64,000 nucleotides of DNA from Pseudooceanicola antarcticus (GCF_900215355.1 NZ_OBEA01000001.1:806001-870000); one strand, 5' to 3'. Shown: positions 7,103-16,053, counted from the stretch's first letter. Notes: generated by a model from the letters alone, not told the origin. Made by a program: numbers and translations.

Positions 7103-7668
7103 TGGCGCATTGGTACACGGCGGACCTGCATTTCGGACATGAGGCGATCATCGGTTTCTGCAAACGTCCGTTCCGCAGCGCCAGCCATATGGACGGCGCG
7201 CTGCTAGAGAACCTTTGGTCCAAGGTCGGCCCAGAGGACGATCTATGGATCGTGGGTGATTTTGCCTGGGGAAAGCGATCTGATGATGAGGCCTGGCTAA
7301 ACGGCATCTTTCAGCAGCTGCCAGGTGCGCGGCGTCATCTGGTCATCGGGAACCATGATGGTGCTGCGACGCGCTCGTTGCCTTGGGACAGTATTGGCCA
7401 TCTCGTTCAAGTGGAGGACGCGCCAAAGGAGCCGCCTCTGACCCTCTGCCATTACCCTATGATCACCTGGGAGCACGCCCGGCGCGGCGCGCTGCAGCTC
7501 TTCGGTCATGTCCATGAGAATTGGGCAGGGACGCGGAACGCGGTGAACGTTGGGGTAGATGTCTGGGACTATTGTCCGGTGCAACTCGAGGCGATCAGCC
7601 GTCGTGCGCGCAGTCTTCCGGTGAATTCACATTGGAAAGACGCCGAGCCGCGGTCTGCCGGCGCCTAG
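7102..7668 (+). CDS. Calcineurin-like metallophosphoesterase
   Basis: 188 residues with the full di-metal set: D-x-H (TADLHFGHEAII, residues ~7-18), GDF (~50), GNHD (~76), LCHYP (~112) and GHVH (~134). Proteins of this size and pattern (hydrolase DR0930/phage-type) hydrolyse phosphodiesters or phosphomonoesters; the substrate is unknown. Common in phages and mobile elements. It starts on the last base of the OrfA-like gene and converges with the restriction gene 5 bp away. Confidence 0.85.
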   Translation: MAHWYTADLHFGHEAIIGFCKRPFRSASHMDGALLENLWSKVGPEDDLWIVGDFAWGKRSDDEAWLNGIFQQLPGARRHLVIGNHDGAATRSLPWDSIGHLVQVEDAPKEPPLTLCHYPMITWEHARRGALQLFGHVHENWAGTRNAVNVGVDVWDYCPVQLEAISRRARSLPVNSHWKDAEPRSAGA

Positions 7669-7673
7669 AAGCC

Positions 7674-10520
7674 TCAGGCTGGGCCAGGCACACCGAGCTC
7701 TGGCTGCAGCGCCATCGGCACTGGCTCGGTAAGTTGCCAGGTCACGGCAATCGGCTTCTCGCCCTCCCAGGACAGGAAACGGGGTTTCCCGCAGTAGATG
7801 AAGGGGTTCACCTTGCCGTTCACCTTGTTGCCACGGCGCACGAAGAGGTGGACTTCCTCATCTTCCTTGCCTGAGATGATCCGGCCATGGTGACCGTTCT
7901 GCGTCGTCCGGTTCTGGCTGAACCAACGCAGGCGATTCGGCGCCAGGAACCCATTCTCGTAGACCAGATCCTGGGTCGAGACGTTGGCAAGCAAGATCAG
8001 AGCGTTCTTCTCCCGGATCGGTAGGATGCCGGTGCGCCAGACGTTTTGCTTGTACTCGACACCAAAGGCTTCGGCGATTTCGGGGGCAAGGTATCGCTGC
8101 CAAAGCTGCAGGCCCTTTGATCGATGAACGAACGGCGCTTCGGGTTCTGCAACCTCGGTGCCAGGGGTTTCAGCCTTTCGCCAGGCAATCAGTTCTTGGG
8201 CGAGCTCGAGCAGAGCCGCTCCGCGACTTGGGCGTGTAAGCTGCCAGCCGTCGCGGCCATCGCTAAAATGCGGATCGAACGCCAGGGCTTCAGTGCCGCT
8301 CCGAGGTTGCTGCCCTGCAAGGATTGCCTCGATGGCTGCGAGTGCTTCAGCCGTGTAGCGCTTCGGTCGCTCAATATCCGCCAGCAATCGCGCATGGCTG
8401 GCGAAGACTTCTTCGGGCAGCGGGTCTCCCATGTCGCGTATGAAGCTGAACCAGCTGCCGTGCCCAGTCGCCCTTGGGTCAAAGCCGTTGCGGAAGACCT
8501 CGATCGCCGTTGGTCGTACGCCCTGCCTGTCGCGGAAGTCCAGGTAGAAGGCCTCAAGCTCGGCCGCGCCCTCCCTAGGCTTCAGAAGCGTACGTAGGAT
8601 GTCGATGGTTTTAAGCTCGTAGGTCACTTCGCAGCCGGGCGGTATGGTCAGTTCTCCACGCTCCCATTCGTCCAGCTTGCGGGTGATGGACCGGTCACCG
8701 GCCCCGGCGCCGGTCAGGGTCGCTACCTTGGTCAGGAAAGACCTGTGGTTCCCGATATAGTCGATGACCTGGAGCACCTTGCCCTCAACCTTGCGCAACC
8801 CGCGACCCAGCTGCTGAAGCCAGATGATCGCGCTTTCGGTCGGGCGCAGCATCAGCACGGTGCCAATCTCGGGCACGTCGACGCCTTCGTTGAACATGTC
8901 GACGGCAAAGAGAATATCTAGCTCTCCTGCGCCCAGCTGGGTCAGCGAAGACGCACGCGGCGCCGAATCCTCGCCTGAGTGGACGGCGACGGCCCGCAGC
9001 CCCGCGTCGCGGAAGAACTGGGCCATGTAGTCAGCATGTCGCTTCGAGCAGCAAAAGCCGATCGCAGGGCCCTTTGCCCGTTTGCGGAACTGTTCCAGCG
9101 CATTCTCGGCGCGGGCGGTGGTCGCCAGTTGCGCCTCAAGCTCGGTTGGGTCGAACTGGCCGGACCGCCATGGGATCTGCGCGTAGTCGATGTCGTCCGG
9201 CACGCCGAAATAGTGGAAGGGAGACAGCCGCCCAGCCTCGATTCCGCGGAAGAGGTCGCATTCGTACACGAGGTTTTCACCGCAGAGCCCTAACAGGTCG
9301 CCACCGTCTGTCCGGTCCGGTGTGGCGGTCAACCCAAGCAGGAAGCGGGGCGTGAAATGGTCGATCAGGTTCTGATATGTTCGCGCGGCAGCATGGTGGA
9401 ATTCGTCGACGACGATGTAGTCGAAGTGGTCCGACGCAAAACGCCTCAGGTGCTGGGCCCGGCCAAGGGTCTGGATCGAAGCAAAGAGAATATCGGCGTC
9501 GGCCTCTTTCTCCGTCCCGCTGTAGCGGCCCATGCGGGCCTGTGGACGCACCTTCCGGAAGGCAGACATGGCCTGTGTCAGGATCTCGTCCCGATGCGCG
9601 ACGAACAAGACACGGCCGGCATTGGCCCGCTGGGTATCAAAGGCCGCCAGCCAGGTTTTCCCGAGCCCGGTTGCAAGCACGACGAGCCCTGCCCGATGCC
9701 CCGTCTGACGCGTGGCCCGCAAAGCCTCCAGAGCTTCGACTTGGATCGGGTGCGGCTCAGGAGGCGGGCCTTCATCTTCGACCATTTTGCGGGAGAACTC
9801 GGGCAACGGTTGCGCGCGACGGCGGCGTGCATAGCTCTCGACCCATTCCTCGGTGAGCGGCGTAACCTGTGGCCTGCGCAGTAGGTCCTCGAAGGCATCG
9901 GCAACCTGATCCGTCGCGGCCTCAGAATGGAGGTTCCACTCCACGCCCTCCTCCAGCGCGGACTTCGACAGGTTTGAGCTGCCCACAACCGCCATGCCCG
10001 AGGCATCGGCCGCACGGAAAAGCCAAGCCTTGGGGTGGAAGCTCAGACCTCGGGTCTCGAACACAAAGAGCTCGGCGCCATCCAGATCCAGCAGCCGGCG
10101 TAGGGCGGCGGGATCGGTCGTATCGAGATAGTCGCCCACGATGATGCGCAGGCGCCCTTTGCGGGTCAGAAGCTCCCTCAACCAAGGCTCGAGCAGTGCG
10201 ACGCCGCTGTCCATGGCGAAGGCCACGGCCAAGTCGACCGAAGTGGCCCTGTCGATGTGTTCACCAAGAAGCGGCAGGAGTGGGTCGGCGCCACCAGTCG
10301 TCAGCCGGCCCCTGTCATCCAACACGAAATGGAAATGACCGAAGGCGGTAGACGTCCGAAGCCGCGACATGCCGCTCGATAAGGCGCCAGCAAGAGCGCC
10401 AAGCATTTGCATCTGCTCCGCTGAGCTCAGGCTACCCCATTCCAGGACGTGCCGCGGCGCTGGAATGATACCAGCGACGTTCTGGGTGCAGATGGCGCAG
10501 AGAGCGTTAGTGGAGGACAA
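7674..10520 (-). CDS. SauUSI-like type IV restriction protein (PLD nuclease, SF2 helicase, DUF3427)
   Basis: Up to 948 residues; SauUSI, a modified-cytosine-dependent restriction enzyme, is about 953 and has the same domain order. A phospholipase-D nuclease region (~70-220) has H162-x-K164 and GSSNLS (N183). A helicase follows with Walker A ATGLGKTW (283-290), DEFH (372-375), GLTATPDRT (396-404) and QQLGRGLRK. The C-terminal third matches DUF3427, thought to recognise DNA. Likely cleaves modified foreign DNA. The first ~65 residues (CAIC...VAGIIPAPR...FGHFHFVL) look like a shrunken HIT domain. The start is a TTG after a stop; ATG 10370 is the safe minimum. Confidence 0.85.
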   Translation of the reverse strand: MSSTNALCAICTQNVAGIIPAPRHVLEWGSLSSAEQMQMLGALAGALSSGMSRLRTSTAFGHFHFVLDDRGRLTTGGADPLLPLLGEHIDRATSVDLAVAFAMDSGVALLEPWLRELLTRKGRLRIIVGDYLDTTDPAALRRLLDLDGAELFVFETRGLSFHPKAWLFRAADASGMAVVGSSNLSKSALEEGVEWNLHSEAATDQVADAFEDLLRRPQVTPLTEEWVESYARRRRAQPLPEFSRKMVEDEGPPPEPHPIQVEALEALRATRQTGHRAGLVVLATGLGKTWLAAFDTQRANAGRVLFVAHRDEILTQAMSAFRKVRPQARMGRYSGTEKEADADILFASIQTLGRAQHLRRFASDHFDYIVVDEFHHAAARTYQNLIDHFTPRFLLGLTATPDRTDGGDLLGLCGENLVYECDLFRGIEAGRLSPFHYFGVPDDIDYAQIPWRSGQFDPTELEAQLATTARAENALEQFRKRAKGPAIGFCCSKRHADYMAQFFRDAGLRAVAVHSGEDSAPRASSLTQLGAGELDILFAVDMFNEGVDVPEIGTVLMLRPTESAIIWLQQLGRGLRKVEGKVLQVIDYIGNHRSFLTKVATLTGAGAGDRSITRKLDEWERGELTIPPGCEVTYELKTIDILRTLLKPREGAAELEAFYLDFRDRQGVRPTAIEVFRNGFDPRATGHGSWFSFIRDMGDPLPEEVFASHARLLADIERPKRYTAEALAAIEAILAGQQPRSGTEALAFDPHFSDGRDGWQLTRPSRGAALLELAQELIAWRKAETPGTEVAEPEAPFVHRSKGLQLWQRYLAPEIAEAFGVEYKQNVWRTGILPIREKNALILLANVSTQDLVYENGFLAPNRLRWFSQNRTTQNGHHGRIISGKEDEEVHLFVRRGNKVNGKVNPFIYCGKPRFLSWEGEKPIAVTWQLTEPVPMALQPELGVPGPA

Positions 10521-10860
10521 TCAGGAACCGAAACTTCAGGAGTTCCGGTAGCTTGGCCGAAGTCGCTGTAGCTGTCCAGGATGGAAGAGGAAGCGCATGA
10601 AATGTGCGTATCTGCTTCGCACTTGGAATTTGCCGCAGGTTAGTATCTGGATGAAGAGAGTACTCAAAAGACCAATGGAGGCAGATGGAAGCTATTGCTT
10701 TACGCACTTCAGCTCGGTGCACAATCGGCACCTCACTGTCGCTCCGGTGCGATGTGCGCAGATGACAATTTCGAGGCGTGCTGGCTGATTGACGGCAAGG
10801 ACGATCGGTGTGAAATTCGTAAGATTAACAATAACGTCGAAATAGCTTGGTCGGGGAAAA
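10521..10860. other. Divergent intergenic region, promoter and possible antitoxin RNA
   Basis: 340 bp with no convincing protein gene between the divergent restriction and deaminase genes. AT content rises toward 10800-10860 (GTAAGATTAACAATAACG). In Vibrio and other bacteria an sRNA antitoxin (AvcI) is encoded just upstream of the homologous deaminase, so this is where one would look for an equivalent. No AvcI sequence was recognised. Confidence 0.4.
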
Positions 10861-12510
10861 ATGCCTAAGGTTGCAGAAAAGCTGTCTAGCAAGGGTGAAA
10901 TCCCGGGTGCCAAGGATTCGAGAGAAGTCATTTCCCAGAATAGGTCCAGCGAAATGTTTTTCGCAGTGGTCGGGCCGGTTGGCGCAGGTGGATCTCGGGT
11001 AGTCGAGTCCCTAGTTAGGGCCTGTGAGGCGTCTGGGTATAAAGCTGAGTGGATTAAAGCCAGCACTCTGATCAGAAAGTGGCACGAGGACGCTGGAACG
11101 CCCCTTCCAGAAGCAACTGACAAGACGCTGGAGCTTGTCGAGGCACATCAAGACGCCGGCGACAAAATGCGGGAGCGGGATGCTGCTGAGGTGGCACGGG
11201 CGGTAATGCGTGAGATTGCTCGACGTCGAGCCGCGGCGACCGAAGTTGACTATGTGCCAGGTGAACCGGTACGACCAAATAGCGAGCGGCGCGCCTATCT
11301 TATTGATTCTATTAGGCATCCCGCGGAAGTCAGCTTACTTCGGCGCACATATGGGAACGCTTTTGCTCTTGTCGGTGTCGTTTGCGAAGAAAGCAGACGG
11401 GAGCAACGGATACTTGAGAAGTATTTTCGCAGGCCACGACATGGAGAGCAGTTAGTCAGGGAGCAAGTGAAACGCTTCATGCAACGCGATTCTGATGATG
11501 CGGGAAACAAGCGTGGCCAACATGTAGCGGAGGCCTTCTTTGAGGCGGACTACTTTGTCGACAACTCGGAAAATGACCCCGAAGGAAAGAAGTTCGCGCT
11601 GGATGAGCCTCTTGGCCGGCTAGTAAATATTGTCGCTCATGATCAGATCGTTCGACCAACTATGGAAGAGACGGCTATGCACCATGCGCATTCTGCGCGC
11701 GTGAGGAGCGCATGTCTTTCGAGGCAAGTGGGCGCTGCACTAGTCGATAGCGATGGCACGGTTGTTGCGACAGGCGTAAACGAGGTACCTGCCGCGGGCG
11801 GTGGGGTGTATGGGGAAGGGTTTGGACAGCCACACGAACATGAAGACCATCGGTGTGCCTTTCGTGAAACAAGGTTCTGCAGTAGCAACCAACAGCAGAA
11901 CAAGATCGTCGACGAGCTGATCGCCGCGCTTCCGGAGCTTGATGGTGTCGACGACAAACTCGGGCTTGCTGCTCGGATCAGGAAGACGCGGTTGGGCGGA
12001 CTCATCGAGTTCAGCCGTGCGGTACATGCGGAAATGGACGCGTTGCTGTCTGCGGGGCGCGAGGGCGTGTCGACTGTAGGGACAAGGCTTTTCGTAACCA
12101 CCTTCCCATGTCACTATTGCGCGCGCCACATAGTTGGCGCAGGAGTGTACGAGGTTCAGTACATTGAACCCTACCCGAAGAGCCTCGCCCTCGAGTTGCA
12201 CAACGATGCTATTGAAACAAATCCCTTCACATGGCAGCCGCCTGAGCGTAAGTCTATGGCAGCCCAGAAGAAAGATGCTGAGCAGCAGCAGCGAAGCGAC
12301 GTTGGGGCGGTGCCGAGCCAACCAGGGAAGGTGCTCTTTAGACCGTTTGTCGGCGTGTCGCCGCGCATGTACACAAGAGCCTTTGAGAAAACCTGGCGCT
12401 TGAAGGATAAGGTCACTGGAAATTTCGAGATGGAAGCGCCAGAGTGGGGGGACGAGTGGTCCCCGTTCACCGTAGGGTATCCTGACCTCGAAGCAGCCTT
12501 AACGAAGTAG
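10861..12510 (+). CDS. Anti-phage dCTP deaminase (AvcD/DCD family)
   Basis: 549 residues in two parts. The N-terminal P-loop domain (GPVGAGGS, 38-45) is of the nucleotide-kinase-like type found in this family. The C-terminal cytidine-deaminase domain (~270-450) has the zinc set H389-A-E391 and P416-C417-x-x-C420. AvcD-type proteins deaminate deoxycytidine nucleotides on phage infection, starving replication of dCTP. Family length (~530) agrees. An inserted segment (EHEDHRCAFRETRFC, ~326-340) with extra His/Cys may bind a second metal. GC and codon use are low against the host. A partner gene follows after 2 bp. Confidence 0.88.
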   Translation: MPKVAEKLSSKGEIPGAKDSREVISQNRSSEMFFAVVGPVGAGGSRVVESLVRACEASGYKAEWIKASTLIRKWHEDAGTPLPEATDKTLELVEAHQDAGDKMRERDAAEVARAVMREIARRRAAATEVDYVPGEPVRPNSERRAYLIDSIRHPAEVSLLRRTYGNAFALVGVVCEESRREQRILEKYFRRPRHGEQLVREQVKRFMQRDSDDAGNKRGQHVAEAFFEADYFVDNSENDPEGKKFALDEPLGRLVNIVAHDQIVRPTMEETAMHHAHSARVRSACLSRQVGAALVDSDGTVVATGVNEVPAAGGGVYGEGFGQPHEHEDHRCAFRETRFCSSNQQQNKIVDELIAALPELDGVDDKLGLAARIRKTRLGGLIEFSRAVHAEMDALLSAGREGVSTVGTRLFVTTFPCHYCARHIVGAGVYEVQYIEPYPKSLALELHNDAIETNPFTWQPPERKSMAAQKKDAEQQQRSDVGAVPSQPGKVLFRPFVGVSPRMYTRAFEKTWRLKDKVTGNFEMEAPEWGDEWSPFTVGYPDLEAALTK

Positions 12511-12512
12511 CT

Positions 12513-13052
12513 ATGTCACACCCCATCTTACGTCTCGTTACCAACGAAAGCTACGACCTTCCTGCGCCACAGATGGTATCTGAGGCGCACCGTCCGCGGG
12601 TGCGATCGGGTGAGCAGCTCTCCTTTTGCTTCGATGATGTAGACGCTTGCGAAGGCCATCGCGTCGAAATCGTTGCAATGGATGGATTGCACGGTAGGCG
12701 GCTGTGTGAGCTTATTATGTCGAATAAGCCTAAAGTAGCCTTGGACTTACGTCCCGTCATCCGCTTCGATTTGCCCGGGACCAGCCGAGAACAGGTTCTC
12801 GGATATTTTCGTGCTGTAAACACTCTATATGTGCGCGATCCTCTTCCATGGCATACTTTGCAAAGGAAGGATTTCGTCGCTGGCGAAAGAGTCTTGTCTC
12901 AAAGGCTTGAGCACGAGACTGTCGAGCAAAAGCAGTCTCCCGTGATGCTATTCGTTCCAAAAGTGGAACACATAGGGTTTCTCGCTTCGTATCTGAACCG
13001 GGTTTTTTCGAACCGTGGAGATGGCCAATGGAAGATAACGGCCATCAATTGA
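12513..13052 (+). CDS. Unknown protein in an operon with the dCTP deaminase
   Basis: 179 residues, starting 2 bp after the deaminase stop, so almost surely cotranscribed. I do not recognise a family with confidence. A stretch at ~60-115 (KVALDLRPVIRFDLPGTSRE, then VLGYFRAVNTLYV) has a Rossmann-like rhythm faintly like DUF488. The N-terminus is polar, without signal peptide or membrane helix, and the C-terminal part has a hydrophobic core (VMLFVPKVEHIGFLASYLNR). Sensor, regulator or antitoxin of the deaminase are all possible. Confidence 0.75.
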   Translation: MSHPILRLVTNESYDLPAPQMVSEAHRPRVRSGEQLSFCFDDVDACEGHRVEIVAMDGLHGRRLCELIMSNKPKVALDLRPVIRFDLPGTSREQVLGYFRAVNTLYVRDPLPWHTLQRKDFVAGERVLSQRLEHETVEQKQSPVMLFVPKVEHIGFLASYLNRVFSNRGDGQWKITAIN

Positions 13053-13103
13053 TATTTCGGTTTTGACGCTTAACGAACGTTAAGTCCGCGCATCAAAAAA
13101 TGC

Positions 13104-14177
13104 CTATTTTACCACTCGCAGAAAACGCGCTGTGGAACCTGGGAGTGGATGAAGAGCGCGTAGGTCGTCTTCTGTCGAACGGAGAGCCCGTGCGAGATCA
13201 GATACGCCGTAGCCCAGTTCATCAAGATGAAGCCTAACGATCTCAGGGAGGACGGTAGGAGTCTCGACCTCGAGATCAAGCTCGGTCGGTTCCGCTCTGC
13301 GGTAGCCCATCGAGCTCATCTGCCTCCATAGATACTGACTCTGGCTATCGGTAATTGCTCCGATCTCCTTGGCCCTGTAAAGGAGCGCCGCCATCGACGT
13401 TCGCCAGACGGGCTTCAATGCAGCGAGACGTTGGATTGTCAGGCGCCGTCCAGAAAGTTGAGGACGAATATCGCGTGCAGGCATGAGTAGCGCCGATGCG
13501 AACGCGTTCGCTTCATCTTCCATTTGGGGTGAGGGGACTTGGTGCATTACGACATGCCCAAGTTCATGCGCGAGGCTGAACCGCTGCCGATCGGCTGGCA
13601 TGTGGCGATTCAGGAAAATGCATGGCGGCATATCTGTTATCTGAACGGTGAAGCCATCGACCTTGAGTTCGGCGAAATCGCAATGAACAACGATACACCC
13701 CGCTCGTTCCACCCATGCGACAAGCTCCCGAATTGGACCCGAAGGAACAAGCCAGGTGCGCCTGATAAGATCAGCGATACGCTCGGGGCTGCCGCCGTAT
13801 TCGTCGACATCCATTCGCGGAAGGGACAGCTCTGGCTCCAACTCGGCTGCATCGAGTAATCTTCTGATATGCAAGATCCGGATATTGAGCTCGGCTTCCA
13901 GGCGCTCAATCGCCTTCTGTCCGACGCTTGCCCGCTTCCGGTATTGCACACTCATCGGCAAGCCAATGACCCGATCATTCTGGAAAAAGAAATCGGTCGG
14001 GAAGTCCAAAGCTTTTCCGACACTTTTCAACACATCTTCGGTCGGCCCGATAAGTCCGTTTTCAAGTTTAGAAAGATTGGCTTGTGACACACCTGAGCGT
14101 GCGGAGAGCTCAGTCTGACTCCACCCCCGTGCCTGCCGCGCAATACGCAGCAGGTCCTGATTGAAACCAGCCTGCAT
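13104..14177 (-). CDS. Xre-family regulator fused to ImmA/IrrE metallopeptidase
   Basis: 357 residues. The N-terminal Xre helix-turn-helix (QDLLRIARQARGWSQTELSA, recognition SQANLSKLENG) spans ~8-60. A COG2856 peptidase domain follows with the zinc motif HELGH (204-208) and the downstream Glu segment EDEANAFASALLMP. ImmA-type proteases cleave cognate repressors to induce mobile elements; fused forms often work as self-contained stress switches. It lies downstream of, and one base overlapped with, the 14177-14773 gene, and converges with the deaminase operon. Confidence 0.9.
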   Translation of the reverse strand: MQAGFNQDLLRIARQARGWSQTELSARSGVSQANLSKLENGLIGPTEDVLKSVGKALDFPTDFFFQNDRVIGLPMSVQYRKRASVGQKAIERLEAELNIRILHIRRLLDAAELEPELSLPRMDVDEYGGSPERIADLIRRTWLVPSGPIRELVAWVERAGCIVVHCDFAELKVDGFTVQITDMPPCIFLNRHMPADRQRFSLAHELGHVVMHQVPSPQMEDEANAFASALLMPARDIRPQLSGRRLTIQRLAALKPVWRTSMAALLYRAKEIGAITDSQSQYLWRQMSSMGYRRAEPTELDLEVETPTVLPEIVRLHLDELGYGVSDLARALRSTEDDLRALHPLPGSTARFLRVVK

Positions 14178-14773
14178 CAGTCTTGACGCTTCTTACTGTC
14201 GTCCGCTGCATCCTTGAGCTTGACAATGGCCGCGGCGGGCCGCTCGGGTTTCGGCTCTGGCATGGGCAATGGAACCGCGACCTCACCCGCATCCAGCAGG
14301 CTGTACTCCCAGGCAACCTGATTGCCATTGCGAGCCACGACACAAATATCGGAGATCTTTGTTTCCAAACTATTCAGCTTGTATACGACCTCGACGCGCT
14401 GAACCTCCGGCAACCCGAATAGGTCGCAGTCATGGTCATGGAATGCTAACGCCAGTTGAGTTGCGACATTTGACGAACGGCCCATCTCGTCTGCCTTTTT
14501 AAATCGAAACAATACTGTGTCCCGAACGAGAAACTTCACCGTTTCGTGGCCTTCGATAACATGAACTAAATCATGGTCAAACAGGGCGCTACTCGCACGC
14601 TCAATGATCTGCTCCCATACGAAATTCGCGCGGCTTCGCTTGCACCGCCACGCGCCGTTGAAATCGCTGGCCAACCAGTCTGCCCACGCCTCTTGTATCG
14701 CAGAGATGACCTCGCTGCGGATTTCATTCAGAATGGGACGTACGGTGACTTCAACAGGAACTGACATGCTCAC
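14177..14773 (-). CDS. Unknown protein paired with Xre-ImmA
   Basis: 198 residues; its stop TGA shares a base with the ATG of the Xre-ImmA gene, so the two are translationally coupled. No family recognised. Visible traits: an N-terminal amphipathic helix, a WEQIIERAS segment at ~52, a basic/aromatic strand VKFLVRDTVLFRFKKADEMG (~78-97) with STQ-like helix after it, and a charged Pro/Lys tail. Soluble and cytosolic by composition. The layout resembles a toxin-antitoxin or protease-substrate pair; which partner acts on which is unknown. Confidence 0.75.
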   Translation of the reverse strand: MSMSVPVEVTVRPILNEIRSEVISAIQEAWADWLASDFNGAWRCKRSRANFVWEQIIERASSALFDHDLVHVIEGHETVKFLVRDTVLFRFKKADEMGRSSNVATQLALAFHDHDCDLFGLPEVQRVEVVYKLNSLETKISDICVVARNGNQVAWEYSLLDAGEVAVPLPMPEPKPERPAAAIVKLKDAADDSKKRQD

Positions 14774-14981
14774 GCCTTGCTTGTTGCCACCCTGATACGA
14801 CCATTTTTTTACAAATGCAACGTCAAATTATTCACATCATAATTCAAGGTGGGCATCCCGAAGGTATGGTACAGGGCGCCGCTCGCCGCCCCTCTTCAAG
14901 CTCTAAAGAATGCTTTGCCGAGCACTGTATACCTCTGTTTGAAGCTGACGAGGTTTATAGGGTGACCCTCAACGTCCGCGA

Positions 14982-15677
14982 CTACCCGTGGTCTCTTCTT
15001 TTCGCATCACGTGCGCGGCGCTCGGCGCGACGCTCTTCCTCTTGTTGCTCTTTCCAGAGATCTTCAACGCCGTCCCAGCCCCAACCACCCGCTTGATACC
15101 AGCGGTCCAAGTGTAGCCATTCTTCCTCAACTCGCATGGCTATCGAGGTGGTTTGTTCGGCCCCTAACTCGTTGATTTCCCCCGCAATGCGACGTGCTGG
15201 AGCCTCGGCATCAACGGCCAAGTAGAGATCGTGCTGGGAAAGAAGCGCCATGGCCTCGTTGTAGCGATCAATGACCATATCGCGGGTTTCAGCCCAAACA
15301 GGATCGCGGCGAACGTTGAGCAGGTCGTGCATGTCGACGTCTTCGCGTGCCAGAATCTGCAGGAGTAGAGAGCTCGGCATGTCGCGCTCTCCACTTTCGT
15401 AGCCCCGATAGGCCCGTACGGAGCAGCCCAGTTCTTCTGCCAACTGATCTTGGGTGAGCTCGCGACGACCGCGGTATTTACGAAGCCCTTGGCTGAGGCT
15501 CATTTCGCTTCGCCGGCGGATGCGTTCAAAGGTTCGAGCTTCTTCAGCTTCCTGGGCTCGTGCGCTCTGAGAACGCTCGATCTGCTTCCGCCTGATCCAG
15601 CCCTTTTGCTGCGCTGACATGCCCGGGCGAATCACCAAATTGTCCTGGTCCGGGTCGGGCTTGAACTGGAATGGCAT
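14982..15677 (-). CDS. Xre-family helix-turn-helix regulator
   Basis: 231 residues from ATG 15677, chosen because AAGGA sits 7 bases upstream; ATG 15692 and 15755 are weaker. The HTH lies mid-protein: LRKYRGRRELTQDQLAEELGCSVRAYRGYESGERDMPSSLL. A basic, Arg/Glu-rich N-terminal arm (QQKGWIRRKQIERSQSARAQ) precedes it, and the C-terminus ends in a highly charged RRAERRARDAKRR tail. Divergent from the Xis-like genes and integrase, so it is a plausible controller of excision and of element genes. Confidence 0.82.
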   Translation of the reverse strand: MPFQFKPDPDQDNLVIRPGMSAQQKGWIRRKQIERSQSARAQEAEEARTFERIRRRSEMSLSQGLRKYRGRRELTQDQLAEELGCSVRAYRGYESGERDMPSSLLLQILAREDVDMHDLLNVRRDPVWAETRDMVIDRYNEAMALLSQHDLYLAVDAEAPARRIAGEINELGAEQTTSIAMRVEEEWLHLDRWYQAGGWGWDGVEDLWKEQQEEERRAERRARDAKRRDHG

Positions 15678-15813
15678 TGAACGTTCCTTCATCAGATCGA
15701 AAACCTGCCAGATCTTGCCGCTTTTTGGTCTCCTGAGAAAACATAATGATTTCATTTGCTTGGACCATTTTCGCGGGCCATGATCTTAGCGGAAAAGCGG
15801 TTTGGAGGCGCAG

Positions 15814-16053
15814 ATGAACGATACATTTGAGAACGCAGTCACGCCAGAGATTTGGTGCGAGCGTCTGCGCTCACAGGGGGCAGAGGTCTCAGCGCGCGTT
15901 TTGCGGGCGAAAGCTCGTTCCTGCGGCCACTACTACGCCCTCGGCCGGGTCATGCTGCTGTCAGCGGAGCATGTCGAGGCGATCCTATCCGTCGAAGGAG
16001 CCCAGGTTCGGAGAGGCGGGCAAGCTATCAGGACTTGGTCCCGTGGGAAGTGA
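15814..16053 (+). CDS. Xis-like winged-helix protein, copy 1
   Basis: 79 residues from ATG 15814 (GGAGG five bases before). The pattern WCERLRSQGAEVSARVLRAK-ARSCGHYYALGRVMLLSAEHVEAIL is that of small recombination directionality or HTH proteins found just upstream of integrases in Rhodobacterales elements. Such factors bend DNA at att sites and bias integrase toward excision. A second, related protein is encoded right after it. Confidence 0.68.
   Translation: MNDTFENAVTPEIWCERLRSQGAEVSARVLRAKARSCGHYYALGRVMLLSAEHVEAILSVEGAQVRRGGQAIRTWSRGK

Noticed and set aside
10507-10731. Minus-strand frame upstream of the restriction gene as its true N-terminus
   Set aside because: It lies in another frame and has no HIT- or PLD-like text; a stop directly precedes the TTG start of the restriction gene.
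13539-13859. 106-residue plus-strand frame opposite the Xre-ImmA gene
   Set aside because: Antisense to the zinc-protease domain; no ribosome site or recognisable domain.
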